A DNA stretch of 64,000 bases, taken from contig NZ_CADIJQ010000006.1 of NCBI RefSeq assembly GCF_902859595.1, forward strand, positions 310,001 through 374,000. Reading direction: 5' to 3'. Of the stretch, positions 28,193-37,715 are shown in pieces. The DNA comes from Achromobacter kerstersii (GTDB lineage Bacteria > Pseudomonadota > Gammaproteobacteria > Burkholderiales > Burkholderiaceae_B). The stretch's first letter is position 1, and each line of letters opens with the position of its first letter. A model generated the notes under the pieces. The model did not search any database. It saw only the letters and a list, made by a program, of their open reading frames with translations, and was not told the origin of the DNA. The translations under genes were made by a program, and so were the position numbers.

Positions 28193-28957
28193 ATGGCCCG
28201 ACTGCCCCGTCTGTACGCCCCCGGGCTGCCCCAACTGGTGCAGGCCAACTTCATTTCGCCGCTGGCCGCGCCGTCGCAACCAGCGCCCGCCGACATACTA
28301 AATCAACTCGCAACCTGGCTGGGCGAATCCGCTCAGCGCCATCGCGTGTCGGTTCACGGCTGGCTGCTTGCCAATGACCGCATCCTGTTGCTGGCCACGC
28401 CCGCTGACGAGGAAGGCCTGCCCCGGCTGATGCAGACGCTGGGCCGCAACCTGGCGGCGCGCCTGCGCGGCGGCCGGGTGTTCGCGGGGCGTTACCGCTC
28501 TGCGCTGCTGGAGCCGGGCGCTTGGGTATTGCCGGCGCTGGTCTGGCTGGAAACGTACCCGGTGCGCAGTGGCGCTTCGCAAGACCCTGATTCCTGGCCC
28601 TGGTCGTCCGCGGCGAGCCACACCGGCAACACGACAGCGGCGCCCGCGCAGTGGCAATCCGATCACGCGGATTACTGGGCTTGTGGCAACACGCCATTCG
28701 ACCGCCAAGCCAATTACCGCAAACGCCTGCAAGACGGCCTGTCGCGCGAAGAATCGCAGCGCATTGACCAAGCCGTGTCGGGTCAATGGGCATTGGGCGG
28801 CGCGAGCTTCATCGCCAGCCTGGCCCATACCGCCAGCCGGCGCGTGGCCCCCGGTCAGCGCGGCCGTCCGCGCAAGAAGCCTGCCGCTCCGGCGTCCGCT
28901 GACGCGGAAACCTCCCCGGCTACGCCGACGAGCTCAACGCCCACGACGTCATCCTGA
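28193..28957 (+). CDS. Inactivated RAYT-family (REP-associated Y1 transposase-like) protein with AT-hook-like tail
   Basis: A 254-residue protein with the RAYT/IS200-like framework: N-terminal MARLPRLYAPGLPQ, TPADEEGLPRLMQTLGRN, FAGRYRSALLEPG, YPVRSG and WPWSSA. The catalytic residues are missing. Where RAYTs have NHVHLL, this protein has NDRILL, losing both HUH histidines. Where they have YRYIELNPVR, it has LVWLETYPVR, losing the catalytic tyrosine region. The tail contains QRGRPRKKP, a good AT-hook core. It is therefore probably a DNA-binding protein rather than a transposase. It sits 430 bases upstream of gltB in the same direction and has its own terminator. No REP palindromes or insertion ends flank it. 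Confidence 0.75.
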   Translation: MARLPRLYAPGLPQLVQANFISPLAAPSQPAPADILNQLATWLGESAQRHRVSVHGWLLANDRILLLATPADEEGLPRLMQTLGRNLAARLRGGRVFAGRYRSALLEPGAWVLPALVWLETYPVRSGASQDPDSWPWSSAASHTGNTTAAPAQWQSDHADYWACGNTPFDRQANYRKRLQDGLSREESQRIDQAVSGQWALGGASFIASLAHTASRRVAPGQRGRPRKKPAAPASADAETSPATPTSSTPTTSS

Positions 28958-28963
28958 TACCCG

Positions 28964-28987
28964 AACCCGCCTCTCCGGCGGGTTTTT
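28964..28987 (+). terminator. Intrinsic terminator of the RAYT-like gene
   Basis: AACCCGCC-tctcc-GGCGGGTT is an 8-bp stem followed by a T run (28983-28987), six bases after the stop codon. It isolates the RAYT-like transcript from gltB, so gltB must have its own promoter. Confidence 0.85.
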
Positions 28988-29143
28988 CGCAGCATTCGCC
29001 GTTGGGCTTGATCCCGTCGGCGGCGACACCCATTGATTCGGCAACGGTCCGGCCATTGCGCCTGTGCGCCCCGAAGCCGGCAAACCTGTGCAGTTTTCGC
29101 CACAGGCGATATTGATATTCCGCAGCAAAATTGTCGCTTTATT

Positions 29144-29318
29144 TAGGGACAGATAAAGCCATAAATAGGGATTTCACTACCCTTCAGCGGCAGCGGCACA
29201 AAGCCCCTCTCTGCCAAGCCAATAACGGCGTGGCCGTTGTTGTGTCCCTATATTTATGCCCTATGATGGAGCATCAATATAATTAGGGTCACACCCCTAT
29301 TGTTCCAGTTGCACCCTA
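29144..29318. promoter_or_regulatory. gltB promoter region with a cluster of TAGGG/CCCTA boxes
   Basis: The 430-base gap before gltB is AT-rich. A perfect -10 hexamer TATAAT is at 29278-29283, with no good -35, which suggests activator dependence. A 13-bp dyad TGATG-GAG-CATCA (29264-29276) abuts it. TAGGG occurs at 29144, 29166 and 29284, and CCCTA at 29246, 29259, 29295 and 29314: seven copies in 175 bases, where random sequence would give fewer than one. The copy at 29284 directly follows the -10, and 29284/29295 form an inverted pair. The leader to the gltB ATG would be about 100 bases. Confidence 0.6.
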
Positions 29319-29387
29319 CTTGCAGCGGGGGTATTGTCCGTCTCCTGCACTGCAACATTACGACGCAGGCTCACTGCGGAGCGCGCC

Positions 29388-32300
29388 ATGCCCCAAATTA
29401 CCCCGATCGAATCCTGTCCCACCCCCAAGGCGACCCCTATCGATGCCAGCCGCATCGGTTTGCCTGCGGCTCAAGGGCTCTACCACCCCAAGAACGAACA
29501 TGACGCCTGCGGCGTTGGTTTTGTTGCGCATATCAAGGGCAAGAAAAGCCACGCGATCATCCAGCAGGGTCTGAAGATCCTGGAAAACCTGGACCACCGC
29601 GGCGCGGTCGGTGCGGACAAGCTGATGGGCGACGGCGCGGGCATCCTGATTCAGATTCCGGACACGCTCTACCGCGACGAACTCAGCCAGCAAGGCATCA
29701 TCCTGCCGCCTCCGGGCGAGTACGGCGTGGCCATGGTGTTCCTGCCCAAGGAAACCGCCTCGCGCCTGGCCTGTGAGCAAGAGCTGGAACGCTCGGTGCG
29801 CGCGGAAGGCCAAGTGGTGCTGGGCTGGCGCAATGTGCCGGTGGACGTCGACATGCCCATGTCGCCCACCGTGCGCGATTGCGAGCCCGTGATCCGCCAG
29901 CTGTTCATCGGCCGCGGCGCCGACGTGATGGTGCCGGACGCACTGGAACGCAAGCTGTACGTGATCCGCAAGACCGCCAGCCACGCCATCCAGAACATGC
30001 ATCTGGCTCACGGCAAGGAATATTTCGTGCCGTCGGCATCGGTGCGCACCGTGGTCTACAAGGGCCTGCTGCTGGCCGACCAGGTTGGCCGCTACTACCG
30101 CGACCTGGCCGACACCCGCACGGTGTCCGCCCTGGCGCTGGTGCACCAGCGCTTTTCGACCAACACGTTCCCCGCCTGGCCGCTGGCCCACCCGTACCGC
30201 ATGATTGCGCACAACGGTGAAATCAACACGGTCAAGGGCAACTTCAACTGGCTGCGCGCCCGCGAAGGCATGATGCAGTCGGCCGTGCTGGGCGACGATC
30301 TGAAGAAGCTGTACCCCATCGTCTACGAAGGCCAGTCGGACACCGCCACGTTCGACAACTGCCTGGAACTGCTGGTGAATTCGGGCTACTCGCTGGCCCA
30401 CGCCATGATGATGATGATCCCGGAAGCCTGGGAACAGCACACGCAGATGGACGAGTCGCGCCGCGCGTTCTACGAATATCACGCCGCCATGATGGAGCCG
30501 TGGGACGGCCCCGCCGCGGTTGCCTTCACCGATGGCCGCCAGATCGGCGCCACGCTGGACCGCAATGGCCTGCGCCCTGCCCGCTATCTGGTCACTGATG
30601 ACGATATGGTCATCCTGGCGTCCGAAGCCGGCACGCTGTCGATTCCCGAAAACCGCATCGTCAAGAAGTGGCGCCTGCAGCCGGGCAAGATGTTCCTGAT
30701 CGACCTGGAACAAGGCCGCATCATCGACGACGCCGAGATCAAGCTGCAACTGGCCAACAGCCGCCCGTACCGCCAGTGGATCGAACGCCTGCAGATCAAG
30801 CTGGAATCGCTGCCCGCGCCGCGTCAGGTGGCCGTTGCCACGCAATCGGCCGTGTCGCTGCTGGACCGCCAGCAAGCCTTCGGCTGGACCCAGGAAGACT
30901 ACAAGTTCATCCTGGAACCCATGGCGTCCACCGGCGAAGAAGTGATCGGCTCGATGGGCAACGACGCCCCGCTGGCCGTGCTGTCTGACCGCGCCAAGCC
31001 GTTCTACAACTACTTCCGCCAACTGTTTGCGCAGGTCACGAACCCGCCCATCGACCCCATCCGCGAACAGCTGGTGATGTCGCTGGTGTCGTTCATCGGC
31101 CCCAAGCCCAACCTGCTGGACATCAATAACGTCAACCCGCCGCTGCGTCTGGAAGTGTCCCAGCCGGTGCTGGACTTCGCCGCCATGGCGCAGATCCGCG
31201 ACATCGAGCAAGTCACGGGCAAGAAATTCCGCAGCTTCGAACTCGACATCACGTACCCCGCCGCCTGGGGCCCCGAGGGCATTGAAGCCCGCGTGGCCGC
31301 GCTGTGCGCGCGCGCCGTTGATGCCGTGCAAAGCGGCTACAACATCCTGATCGTGTCGGACCGCCTGGTCGACAGCGAGCGCGTGGCCATCCCCGCGCTG
31401 CTGGCCACCTCGGCCGTCCACCAGCACTTGATCCGCGCCGGCCTGCGCACCAACACCGGCCTGGTCGTCGAGACCGGCTCCGCGCGCGAAGTGCACCACT
31501 TTGCGCTGCTGGGCGGCTACGGCGCCGAAGCCATTCACCCCTACCTGGCGCTGGAATCGCTGGGCAAGATGAATGACCCCGAAAAGGCCGTGAAGAACTT
31601 CATCAAGGCGATCGGCAAGGGCTTGAACAAGGTCATGTCCAAGATGGGCATTTCGACCTACATGTCCTACACCGGCGCGCAGATCTTCGAAGCGGTGGGC
31701 CTGCAAAGCAACCTGGTGAACAAGTACTTCACCGGCACGTCGTCCAACATCGAAGGCATCGGCATCTTCCAAGTGGCCGAAGAAGCGCTGCGCCAGCATC
31801 GCGCCGCCTTCAGCACCGACCCGGTGCTGGCCAACGACCTGGAGGCAGGCGGCGAATACGCCTACCGCGTGCGCGGCGAAGAGCACATGTGGACGCCGGA
31901 TTCCATCGCCAAGTTGCAGCACGCTTCGCGCGCCAACAACTACCGCACGTACAAGGAATACGCGCAGATCATCAACGACCAAAGCCGTCGCCACATGACC
32001 TTGCGCGGCTTGTTCGAATTCCGCTTCGAGCCGTCGCGCGCCATCCCGCTGGATGACGTGGAATCGGCCAAGGACATCGTCAAGCGCTTTGCCACCGGCG
32101 CCATGTCGCTGGGTTCGATCTCGACCGAAGCGCACTCGGTGCTGGCCGTTGCCATGAACCGCATCGGCGGCAAGTCGAACACGGGCGAAGGCGGCGAAGA
32201 TGAACTGCGCTACCGCGCCGAAATGCGCGAAGGCAAGAGCACCATCAAGGACGGCGACACGCTGGCCTCGCTACTGGGTTCGGACCGCATCGAAGCCGAC

Positions 32301-34127
32301 GTCGTGCTGAAGAAGGGCGATTCGCTGCGCTCGAAGATCAAGCAGGTGGCGTCGGGCCGGTTTGGCGTGACGGCCGAGTACCTGTCGTCGGCCGATCAGA
32401 TCCAGATCAAGATGGCGCAGGGCGCCAAGCCCGGCGAAGGCGGCCAGCTGCCCGGCCACAAGGTGTCGGAATACATCGCCAAGCTGCGTTACTCGGTGCC
32501 GGGCGTGGGCCTGATTTCGCCCCCGCCGCACCACGACATCTATTCCATCGAAGACTTGGCTCAGCTGATCCACGATCTGAAGAACGTGAATTCCAAGGCG
32601 TCGGTGTCGGTCAAGCTCGTGTCCGAAGTGGGCGTGGGCACGGTGGCCGCTGGTGTCGCCAAAGCCAAGGCTGACCACGTCGTGATCGCCGGCCATGACG
32701 GCGGCACGGGCGCATCCCCGGTGTCGTCCATCAAGCACGTGGGCACGCCTTGGGAACTGGGCCTGGCCGAAACGCAACAAACGCTGGTCTTGAACCGCCT
32801 GCGCAGCCGCATCCGCGTGCAGGCCGACGGCCAGATGAAGACCGGCCGCGACGTCGTCATCGGCGCGCTGCTGGGCGCTGATGAATTCGGTTTCGCGACG
32901 GCGCCGCTCGTCGTTGAAGGCTGCATCATGATGCGCAAGTGCCACCTGAACACCTGCCCGGTGGGCGTGGCCACGCAAGACCCCGTCCTGCGCAAGAAAT
33001 TCCAGGGCAAGCCGGAACACGTCGTGAACTTCTTCTTCTTCATCGCCGAAGAAGTCCGCGAAATCATGGCGCAGCTGGGCATCCGCAAGTTCGACGACCT
33101 GATCGGCCGCGCCGATCTGCTGGACATGCGTTCGGGCGTTGAGCACTGGAAGGCGCAAGGGCTGGACTTCGCCCGCGTGTTCCATCAAACGCAATCCGAC
33201 GCCGACGTGCGTCAGACCGAAGAGCAGGATCACGGCCTGGCCGGCGCGCTGGATCACCAGTTGATCGACCGCAGCCGCCCCGCGCTGGAACGTGGCGAAA
33301 AGGTGTCGTTCATCGTGCCGGTGCGCAACCGCAACCGTACGATCGGCGCCATGCTGTCGGGCGCCGTGGCCTCGCGCTACGGCCACGACGGCCTGCCCGA
33401 CGACACCATCCACATTCAGTGCAACGGCACCGCCGGCCAAAGCTTCGGCGCGTTCCTGGCGCACGGCATCACGATGGACCTGGTGGGCGAAGGCAACGAC
33501 TACGTCGGCAAGGGCTTGTCCGGCGGACGCATCATCGTGCGCTCGCCCAACGACTTCCGCGGCTTCGGCCCCGACCACATCATTGCCGGCAACACCGTGC
33601 TGTATGGCGCGCTGGCAGGCGAAGCATTCTTCAACGGCGTGGCCGGCGAACGCTTCGCGGTGCGTAACTCGGGCGCGGCGACGGTGGTCGAAGGCACGGG
33701 CGACCACGGTTGCGAATACATGACGGGCGGCACGGTCGTGGTGCTGGGCGCCACGGGCCGCAACTTCGCAGCCGGCATGTCGGGCGGCGTGGCCTATGTG
33801 TGGGACCCGGAACGCACGCTCAAGCACCGCGTCAACCTGTCGATGGTTGAACTGGAAGGCGTGGCGCCGCATGCAGAGCAGCAAGCGCTGAACAATATCG
33901 ACATCTGGCACAGCGCGCAGCGCGGTGGCGAACGCGAGACGGATGAAACCATCCTGCGCCGCCTGGTGGAAGATCACTTCCGCTACACCGGCAGCTACCG
34001 CGCCCGCGAGATCCTGGGCGACTGGGAAGCCTCGCGCGGCAAATTCGTAAAGGTCATGCCGACGGACTACCGTCGCGCATTGGGTGAAATGTGGCGTGCA
34101 GCCAACCAGCAACAACTGGCTGCGTGA
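29388..34127 (+). CDS. gltB: Glutamate synthase (NADPH) large subunit
   Basis: Transfers the glutamine amide to 2-oxoglutarate, giving two glutamates, with GltD as electron donor. The 1579-residue precursor has a class II amidotransferase domain whose nucleophile is Cys41 in [11 protein letters not shown], so a propeptide of about 40 residues must be cleaved. The FMN-binding synthase domain has [16 protein letters not shown] and [18 protein letters not shown]. The 3Fe-4S cluster cysteines are in [20 protein letters not shown]. The C-terminal beta-helix GXGXG domain is visible ([20 protein letters not shown]). ATG at 29388 is chosen by the propeptide length. gltD follows after eight bases. Confidence 0.98.
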   Translation: MPQITPIESCPTPKATPIDASRIGLPAAQGLYHPKNEHDACGVGFVAHIKGKKSHAIIQQGLKILENLDHRGAVGADKLMGDGAGILIQIPDTLYRDELSQQGIILPPPGEYGVAMVFLPKETASRLACEQELERSVRAEGQVVLGWRNVPVDVDMPMSPTVRDCEPVIRQLFIGRGADVMVPDALERKLYVIRKTASHAIQNMHLAHGKEYFVPSASVRTVVYKGLLLADQVGRYYRDLADTRTVSALALVHQRFSTNTFPAWPLAHPYRMIAHNGEINTVKGNFNWLRAREGMMQSAVLGDDLKKLYPIVYEGQSDTATFDNCLELLVNSGYSLAHAMMMMIPEAWEQHTQMDESRRAFYEYHAAMMEPWDGPAAVAFTDGRQIGATLDRNGLRPARYLVTDDDMVILASEAGTLSIPENRIVKKWRLQPGKMFLIDLEQGRIIDDAEIKLQLANSRPYRQWIERLQIKLESLPAPRQVAVATQSAVSLLDRQQAFGWTQEDYKFILEPMASTGEEVIGSMGNDAPLAVLSDRAKPFYNYFRQLFAQVTNPPIDPIREQLVMSLVSFIGPKPNLLDINNVNPPLRLEVSQPVLDFAAMAQIRDIEQVTGKKFRSFELDITYPAAWGPEGIEARVAALCARAVDAVQSGYNILIVSDRLVDSERVAIPALLATSAVHQHLIRAGLRTNTGLVVETGSAREVHHFALLGGYGAEAIHPYLALESLGKMNDPEKAVKNFIKAIGKGLNKVMSKMGISTYMSYTGAQIFEAVGLQSNLVNKYFTGTSSNIEGIGIFQVAEEALRQHRAAFSTDPVLANDLEAGGEYAYRVRGEEHMWTPDSIAKLQHASRANNYRTYKEYAQIINDQSRRHMTLRGLFEFRFEPSRAIPLDDVESAKDIVKRFATGAMSLGSISTEAHSVLAVAMNRIGGKSNTGEGGEDELRYRAEMREGKSTIKDGDTLASLLGSDRIEADVVLKKGDSLRSKIKQVASGRFGVTAEYLSSADQIQIKMAQGAKPGEGGQLPGHKVSEYIAKLRYSVPGVGLISPPPHHDIYSIEDLAQLIHDLKNVNSKASVSVKLVSEVGVGTVAAGVAKAKADHVVIAGHDGGTGASPVSSIKHVGTPWELGLAETQQTLVLNRLRSRIRVQADGQMKTGRDVVIGALLGADEFGFATAPLVVEGCIMMRKCHLNTCPVGVATQDPVLRKKFQGKPEHVVNFFFFIAEEVREIMAQLGIRKFDDLIGRADLLDMRSGVEHWKAQGLDFARVFHQTQSDADVRQTEEQDHGLAGALDHQLIDRSRPALERGEKVSFIVPVRNRNRTIGAMLSGAVASRYGHDGLPDDTIHIQCNGTAGQSFGAFLAHGITMDLVGEGNDYVGKGLSGGRIIVRSPNDFRGFGPDHIIAGNTVLYGALAGEAFFNGVAGERFAVRNSGAATVVEGTGDHGCEYMTGGTVVVLGATGRNFAAGMSGGVAYVWDPERTLKHRVNLSMVELEGVAPHAEQQALNNIDIWHSAQRGGERETDETILRRLVEDHFRYTGSYRAREILGDWEASRGKFVKVMPTDYRRALGEMWRAANQQQLAA

Positions 34128-34135
34128 GGGATACC

Positions 34136-35602
34136 ATGGGAAAGATTACCGGCTTTATGGAATTTCAGCGTCTGCAGGAGGCCTCCGAGGCCCCGCAGAA
34201 GCGGCTGAAGAACTGGCGCGAATTCGTGCTGCACCTGACCGATGACCAGGCCAAGCAGCAAGCTGCGCGCTGCATGGACTGCGGCATCCCGTTCTGCAAT
34301 AACGGCTGCCCGGTCAACAACATCATCCCCGACTGGAATGATCTGGTTTACAAGCAGGACTGGCGCCGCGCGCTGGACGTGCTGCACTCCACGAACAACT
34401 TCCCGGAGTTCACGGGCCGCATCTGCCCGGCGCCGTGTGAAGCCGCCTGTACCTTGAACATCAACAGCGACGCCGTGGGCATCAAGTCCATTGAGCACGC
34501 CATCATCGACAAGGGTTGGGCCGAAGGCTGGGTCGCCCCGCTGGTGCCGGCGCGCAAGACGGGCAAGAAGGTTGCGGTGGTGGGCTCCGGCCCCGCCGGC
34601 ATGGCGTGCGCGCAGCAGCTGGCGCGCGCGGGCCACTCCGTGACGCTGTTCGAAAAGAGCGACCGCATCGGTGGCCTGCTGCGTTATGGCATCCCCGACT
34701 TCAAGCTGGAAAAGCACCAGATCGACCGCCGCATCTCGCAGATGGAAGCCGAAGGCGTAGAGTTTGCGCCGTCCACTTACATCGGCAACCCGAAAGACCC
34801 CGTGGCCGATGGCCTGACGGTGCGCACGCCGGAATCGCTGAAGGCGGAATTCGACGCGGTCGTCATGACCGGCGGTTCGGAAACCCCGCGCGACCTGCCG
34901 GTGCCGGGCCGTGAATTGTCGGGCGTGTACTTCGCCATGGACTTCCTGCGCCAGCAGAACAAGGCCGTCGCCGGCGACCGCCTGACCGACCAGACGCTGG
35001 CCAAGGGCAAGCACGTGATCGTGATTGGCGGCGGCGATACGGGTTCCGATTGCGTGGGCACCAGCAACCGCCACGGCGCGGCCTCGGTCACGCAATTCGA
35101 ACTGATGCCTCAGCCGCCCGAGTCTGAAAACAAGACCATGACGTGGCCGTACTGGCCGCTGAAGATGCGCACGTCGTCGTCGCACGAAGAAGGCTGCGAC
35201 CGCGATTGGTCCGTGACCACCAAGCTGCTCAAGGGCAGCAATGGCAAGGTCGAAAAACTGGTCGGCGCGCGCGTCGAGTGGTTCAAGGACGAGGCCACCG
35301 GCCAGATGAAGATGCGCGAAGTCGAAGGCTCGGAGTTTGAGATCAAGGCCGACCTGGTGCTGCTGGCCATGGGCTTCGTGTCGCCGGTGCAAACCGTGCT
35401 GGATGCCTTCGGCGTGGATCGCGATGCGCGCGGCAACGTGCGTGCCAACACCGACGACTACCGCACCAACGTCGAGAAGGTGTTCGCTGCAGGCGACATG
35501 CGCCGTGGCCAGTCGCTGGTGGTCTGGGCCATCCGTGAAGGCCGCCAGTGCGCACGTTCGGTGGACGCTTACCTGATGGGCAGCAGCGAACTGCCGCGCT
35601 GA
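34136..35602 (+). CDS. gltD: Glutamate synthase (NADPH) small subunit
   Basis: Supplies electrons from NADPH through FAD and 4Fe-4S clusters to GltB. The 488-residue protein has the cysteine motifs [17 protein letters not shown] and [11 protein letters not shown] near the N-terminus, the FAD fold [20 protein letters not shown] (about residue 145) and the NADPH fold [17 protein letters not shown] (about residue 295). GAGG precedes the ATG at 34136 by five bases (TGAGGGATACC). It is co-transcribed with gltB, and a strong hairpin follows. Confidence 0.98.
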   Translation: MGKITGFMEFQRLQEASEAPQKRLKNWREFVLHLTDDQAKQQAARCMDCGIPFCNNGCPVNNIIPDWNDLVYKQDWRRALDVLHSTNNFPEFTGRICPAPCEAACTLNINSDAVGIKSIEHAIIDKGWAEGWVAPLVPARKTGKKVAVVGSGPAGMACAQQLARAGHSVTLFEKSDRIGGLLRYGIPDFKLEKHQIDRRISQMEAEGVEFAPSTYIGNPKDPVADGLTVRTPESLKAEFDAVVMTGGSETPRDLPVPGRELSGVYFAMDFLRQQNKAVAGDRLTDQTLAKGKHVIVIGGGDTGSDCVGTSNRHGAASVTQFELMPQPPESENKTMTWPYWPLKMRTSSSHEEGCDRDWSVTTKLLKGSNGKVEKLVGARVEWFKDEATGQMKMREVEGSEFEIKADLVLLAMGFVSPVQTVLDAFGVDRDARGNVRANTDDYRTNVEKVFAAGDMRRGQSLVVWAIREGRQCARSVDAYLMGSSELPR

Positions 35603-35622
35603 TCTTCGGTTCTGATGAACCC

Positions 35623-35667
35623 CATTCGCCGCCTTCGCGCCCCCTGCGCCAAGGCGGCGAATGCTTT
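35623..35667 (+). terminator. gltBD terminator hairpin
   Basis: CATTCGCCGCCTT and AAGGCGGCGAATG (35623-35635, 35651-35663) form a perfect 13-bp stem around a 15-base loop, followed by CTTTT. It starts 20 bases after gltD. Confidence 0.8.
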
Positions 35668-35795
35668 TCAGGCAGCCGACATTTTCGTTTCCGTAAGATG
35701 TGAGGCCGTACCAAGCCACCGCGGAAAACCCCTGCGGAATCCCCTGCGTGCACGCACGTGGGAACCCTGCGCCATCGCGCGCTTTTCTGGCCACC

Positions 35796-36368
35796 ATGTC
35801 CCACGACACACTCGCTGCTCCGCCCACGCTGCCGCAGATTTTTCTGGCGTTCACCAAAGTCGGCCTGACCAGTTTTGGCGGCGGCTTAAGCGGCTGGATG
35901 ATGCGTGAATTCGTGCAGCAGCGGCGGTGGATGTCGGAATCCGATTTCCTGTCGGGACTGGCGCTGGCGCAGTCCTTTCCCGGCGTGAATGTCGTGAACC
36001 TGGCGATATGGATCGGGTTCCGCTTGCGCGGCGGGCCAGGCGCATTGCTGGGCGGGCTGGGCATCACCGTGCCGCCAATGCTGGTGGCGATTGCGCTGGC
36101 GGCGCTATTTGCCAGCATGGCGCAGTCGCACGGGCTGCATGTAGCGATGGCCGGCGTGGCTGCGGCGGCGGTGGGCGTGTCGCTGCAAACAGGCTTGCGT
36201 GCGGCGCGCCGTGCGCTGATCGGCTGGGTGCCAGCGGCAATCATGGGCGCGACCTTCGCCGCGATCTTTCTGCTGCGTCTGCCGCTGCTGTGGGTGGTGG
36301 GCGCAATGGCGCCGCTGTCGATCTTCATTGCCTACACGCGCATCCGCCGCCAGGAGCCGCGCAAATGA
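35796..36368 (+). CDS. Chromate transporter, N-terminal-type half (short CHR)
   Basis: A 190-residue membrane protein of the chromate ion transporter family, corresponding to the first half of full-length ChrA. The conserved FTKVGLTSFGGGLSGWMMRE motif and LAQSFPGVNVVNLAIWIGFR are present, with about six helices. It overlaps the next gene by ATGA, and the two are expected to form a heterodimer that exports chromate or a related oxyanion. ATG at 35796 starts the conserved region. Confidence 0.9.
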   Translation: MSHDTLAAPPTLPQIFLAFTKVGLTSFGGGLSGWMMREFVQQRRWMSESDFLSGLALAQSFPGVNVVNLAIWIGFRLRGGPGALLGGLGITVPPMLVAIALAALFASMAQSHGLHVAMAGVAAAAVGVSLQTGLRAARRALIGWVPAAIMGATFAAIFLLRLPLLWVVGAMAPLSIFIAYTRIRRQEPRK

Positions 36369-36892
36369 ATATGGCGACGCTGCATGATCTGTTTTCGGTG
36401 TTTACGCCGCTGTCGTTTTTGACGGTGGGCGGCGGCCAGAGCATCCTGCCCGATATCCATCGCCAGGCGGTCGACAGCTATGGCTGGATCAACGACGCGC
36501 AGTTCCTGGATTACTTCGCGCTGTCGCGCATCACGCCCGGCCCGGCATCGTTGCTGGTGACGCTGATCGGCTGGCATGTGGGCGGCTGGGCGGGCGCAAT
36601 TGCCGCGTCGATAGCCATCTTCCTGCCGTGTTCACTGCTGATCTATGCGCTGGCGCGCGTGTGGGCAAGGTACCGGCGCACGACGTGCATTCGTGCCATT
36701 GAAGCAGGCTTGGTGCCGGTGGCGGCGGGCATGATCCTGGCGTCGTCATGCACGATCTTGCGTGCAGCCGAAGGCGGCGCGTGGGCGTGGGCCGTGGCGG
36801 CGTTGTCGACCGTGGCGCTTGTGTATACGCGGGTCAGCCCGTTCATCATGTTGGGATTGGGCGCGGGGATATTTTTCGTGGCGTTGGGGTAG
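36365..36892 (+). CDS. Chromate transporter, C-terminal-type half (short CHR)
   Basis: A 175-residue partner of the preceding gene, with the family motif FTPLSFLTVGGGQSILPDIH and ALSRITPGPASLLVTLIGWH. It starts inside the preceding stop codon (ATGA at 36365). Short CHR proteins occur in such pairs with opposite membrane topology. Chromate as substrate is family knowledge; nothing local (no chrB, no metal regulator) confirms it. Confidence 0.9.
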   Translation: MNMATLHDLFSVFTPLSFLTVGGGQSILPDIHRQAVDSYGWINDAQFLDYFALSRITPGPASLLVTLIGWHVGGWAGAIAASIAIFLPCSLLIYALARVWARYRRTTCIRAIEAGLVPVAAGMILASSCTILRAAEGGAWAWAVAALSTVALVYTRVSPFIMLGLGAGIFFVALG

Positions 36893-36949
36893 GACTGGTC
36901 TGATTCCTGTTGCCGAGCCGCCACGGCGCGTTCCGCATCTTTTCACGGT

Positions 36950-36963
36950 TTGACACATATCAA
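36950..36963. promoter_or_regulatory. FNR/ANR-type box upstream of ompW
   Basis: TTGAC-ACAT-ATCAA differs from the FNR consensus TTGAT-N4-ATCAA at one base. Its centre lies 71 bases before the ompW start codon, which allows a class II position near -41 with a leader of about 30 bases. OmpW expression is oxygen-controlled by FNR in enteric bacteria. Confidence 0.6.
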
Positions 36964-37027
36964 TCGGGCCCGGCGCCCGCTCTGAGAACCTGTCGTCTCA
37001 CCCTCATGGAAAGATCGGAGAAGAAAA

Positions 37028-37666
37028 ATGTTTTCGCTGAATGGGCGTATCCGCGCCACCGCCATCGCCGGCCTGATCGCAGCTGGCGCACTCGCCGCTC
37101 CCGCGCATGCCCATGAGGCCGGCGACGTGTTGTTCCGAGTTGGCGTGACGCAGGTTCGCCCCGCCTCCAACAACGGCACCGTGCTCGACGGCAGCGTCAA
37201 GCTCGACGCCAACAACAATGTGCGCCCGAGCTTCACGCTGGGCTACATGGTGACGCGCAACATCGGTATCGAACTGCTGGGCGCATGGCCGTTCCAGCAC
37301 GATGTCAGCGGCAGCGGCCTGGGCAAGATCGGCTCCAGCAAGCAACTGCCGCCCACGCTCAGCCTGCAATGGCACATCCTGCCCGACAGCATGATCCAGC
37401 CGTACATCGGCGTCGGCATCAACTACACGCACTTCTTCGACACCAAGGCCGAAGGCGCGTTGAAGGGTTCCGACCTGAAGATGGGCGACTCGTGGGGCGT
37501 GGCCGCGCAATTGGGCGCGGACTTCAAGATCAATGAACGCTGGTTCATGAACGCGGACATCCGCTACATCGACATCAAGTCGAAGGTGAAGCTGGACGGC
37601 CAGCACATCGGCACCGCGCGCATCGATCCGTGGGTGGCGACGCTGGGCGTCGGCTATCGCTTCTAA
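37028..37666 (+). CDS. ompW: OmpW-family outer membrane protein
   Basis: A 212-residue eight-stranded beta-barrel porin-like protein. A signal peptide of about 28 residues (ending APAHAH) is followed by HEAGDVLFRVGVTQVRP, the usual OmpW start. LGYMVTRNIGIELLGAWPF and IQPYIGVGINYTHFF follow, and the terminal phenylalanine in LGVGYRF is recognised by the BAM complex. OmpW proteins form a narrow hydrophobic channel for small molecules. An FNR-type box lies upstream. Confidence 0.95.
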   Translation: MFSLNGRIRATAIAGLIAAGALAAPAHAHEAGDVLFRVGVTQVRPASNNGTVLDGSVKLDANNNVRPSFTLGYMVTRNIGIELLGAWPFQHDVSGSGLGKIGSSKQLPPTLSLQWHILPDSMIQPYIGVGINYTHFFDTKAEGALKGSDLKMGDSWGVAAQLGADFKINERWFMNADIRYIDIKSKVKLDGQHIGTARIDPWVATLGVGYRF

Positions 37667-37671
37667 CGATT

Positions 37672-37715
37672 GCGGTTGCGCGCTGATGCCGCTTGCAACC
37701 GCGTGGCGTCAGCGC
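37672..37715. terminator. Overlapping alternative hairpins at the ompW/lysR convergent junction
   Basis: GCGGTTGC (37672-37679) pairs with GCAACCGC (37695-37702), while GCGCTGA (37680-37686) pairs with TCAGCGC (37709-37715). The two stems interlock, so they exclude each other or form a pseudoknot. No T run is present. A role in ending the two convergent transcripts is inference. Confidence 0.35.

Noticed and set aside
28193..28957. Active insertion sequence of the IS200/IS605 class
   Set aside because: Catalytic HUH and Tyr residues are missing, no terminal hairpins or target duplication are seen, and the gene has its own terminator in a conserved setting.
29100..29320. Sigma-54 promoter for gltB
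   Set aside because: GGCACAAAGCCCCTCTCTGCC near 29193 superficially resembles a -24/-12 site, but the GC element and spacing do not match TGGCAC-N5-TTGC.
29358..32135. A 925-codon frame antisense to gltB, and another of 614 codons at 32271-34115
   Set aside because: Both are shadows of gltB codon bias. The translation is rich in His, Arg, Gln and Val without motifs, and gltB is intact throughout.
34067..36328. A 753-codon minus-strand frame across gltD and the chromate transporter genes
   Set aside because: It spans three real plus-strand genes and their terminator and contains no recognisable domain.
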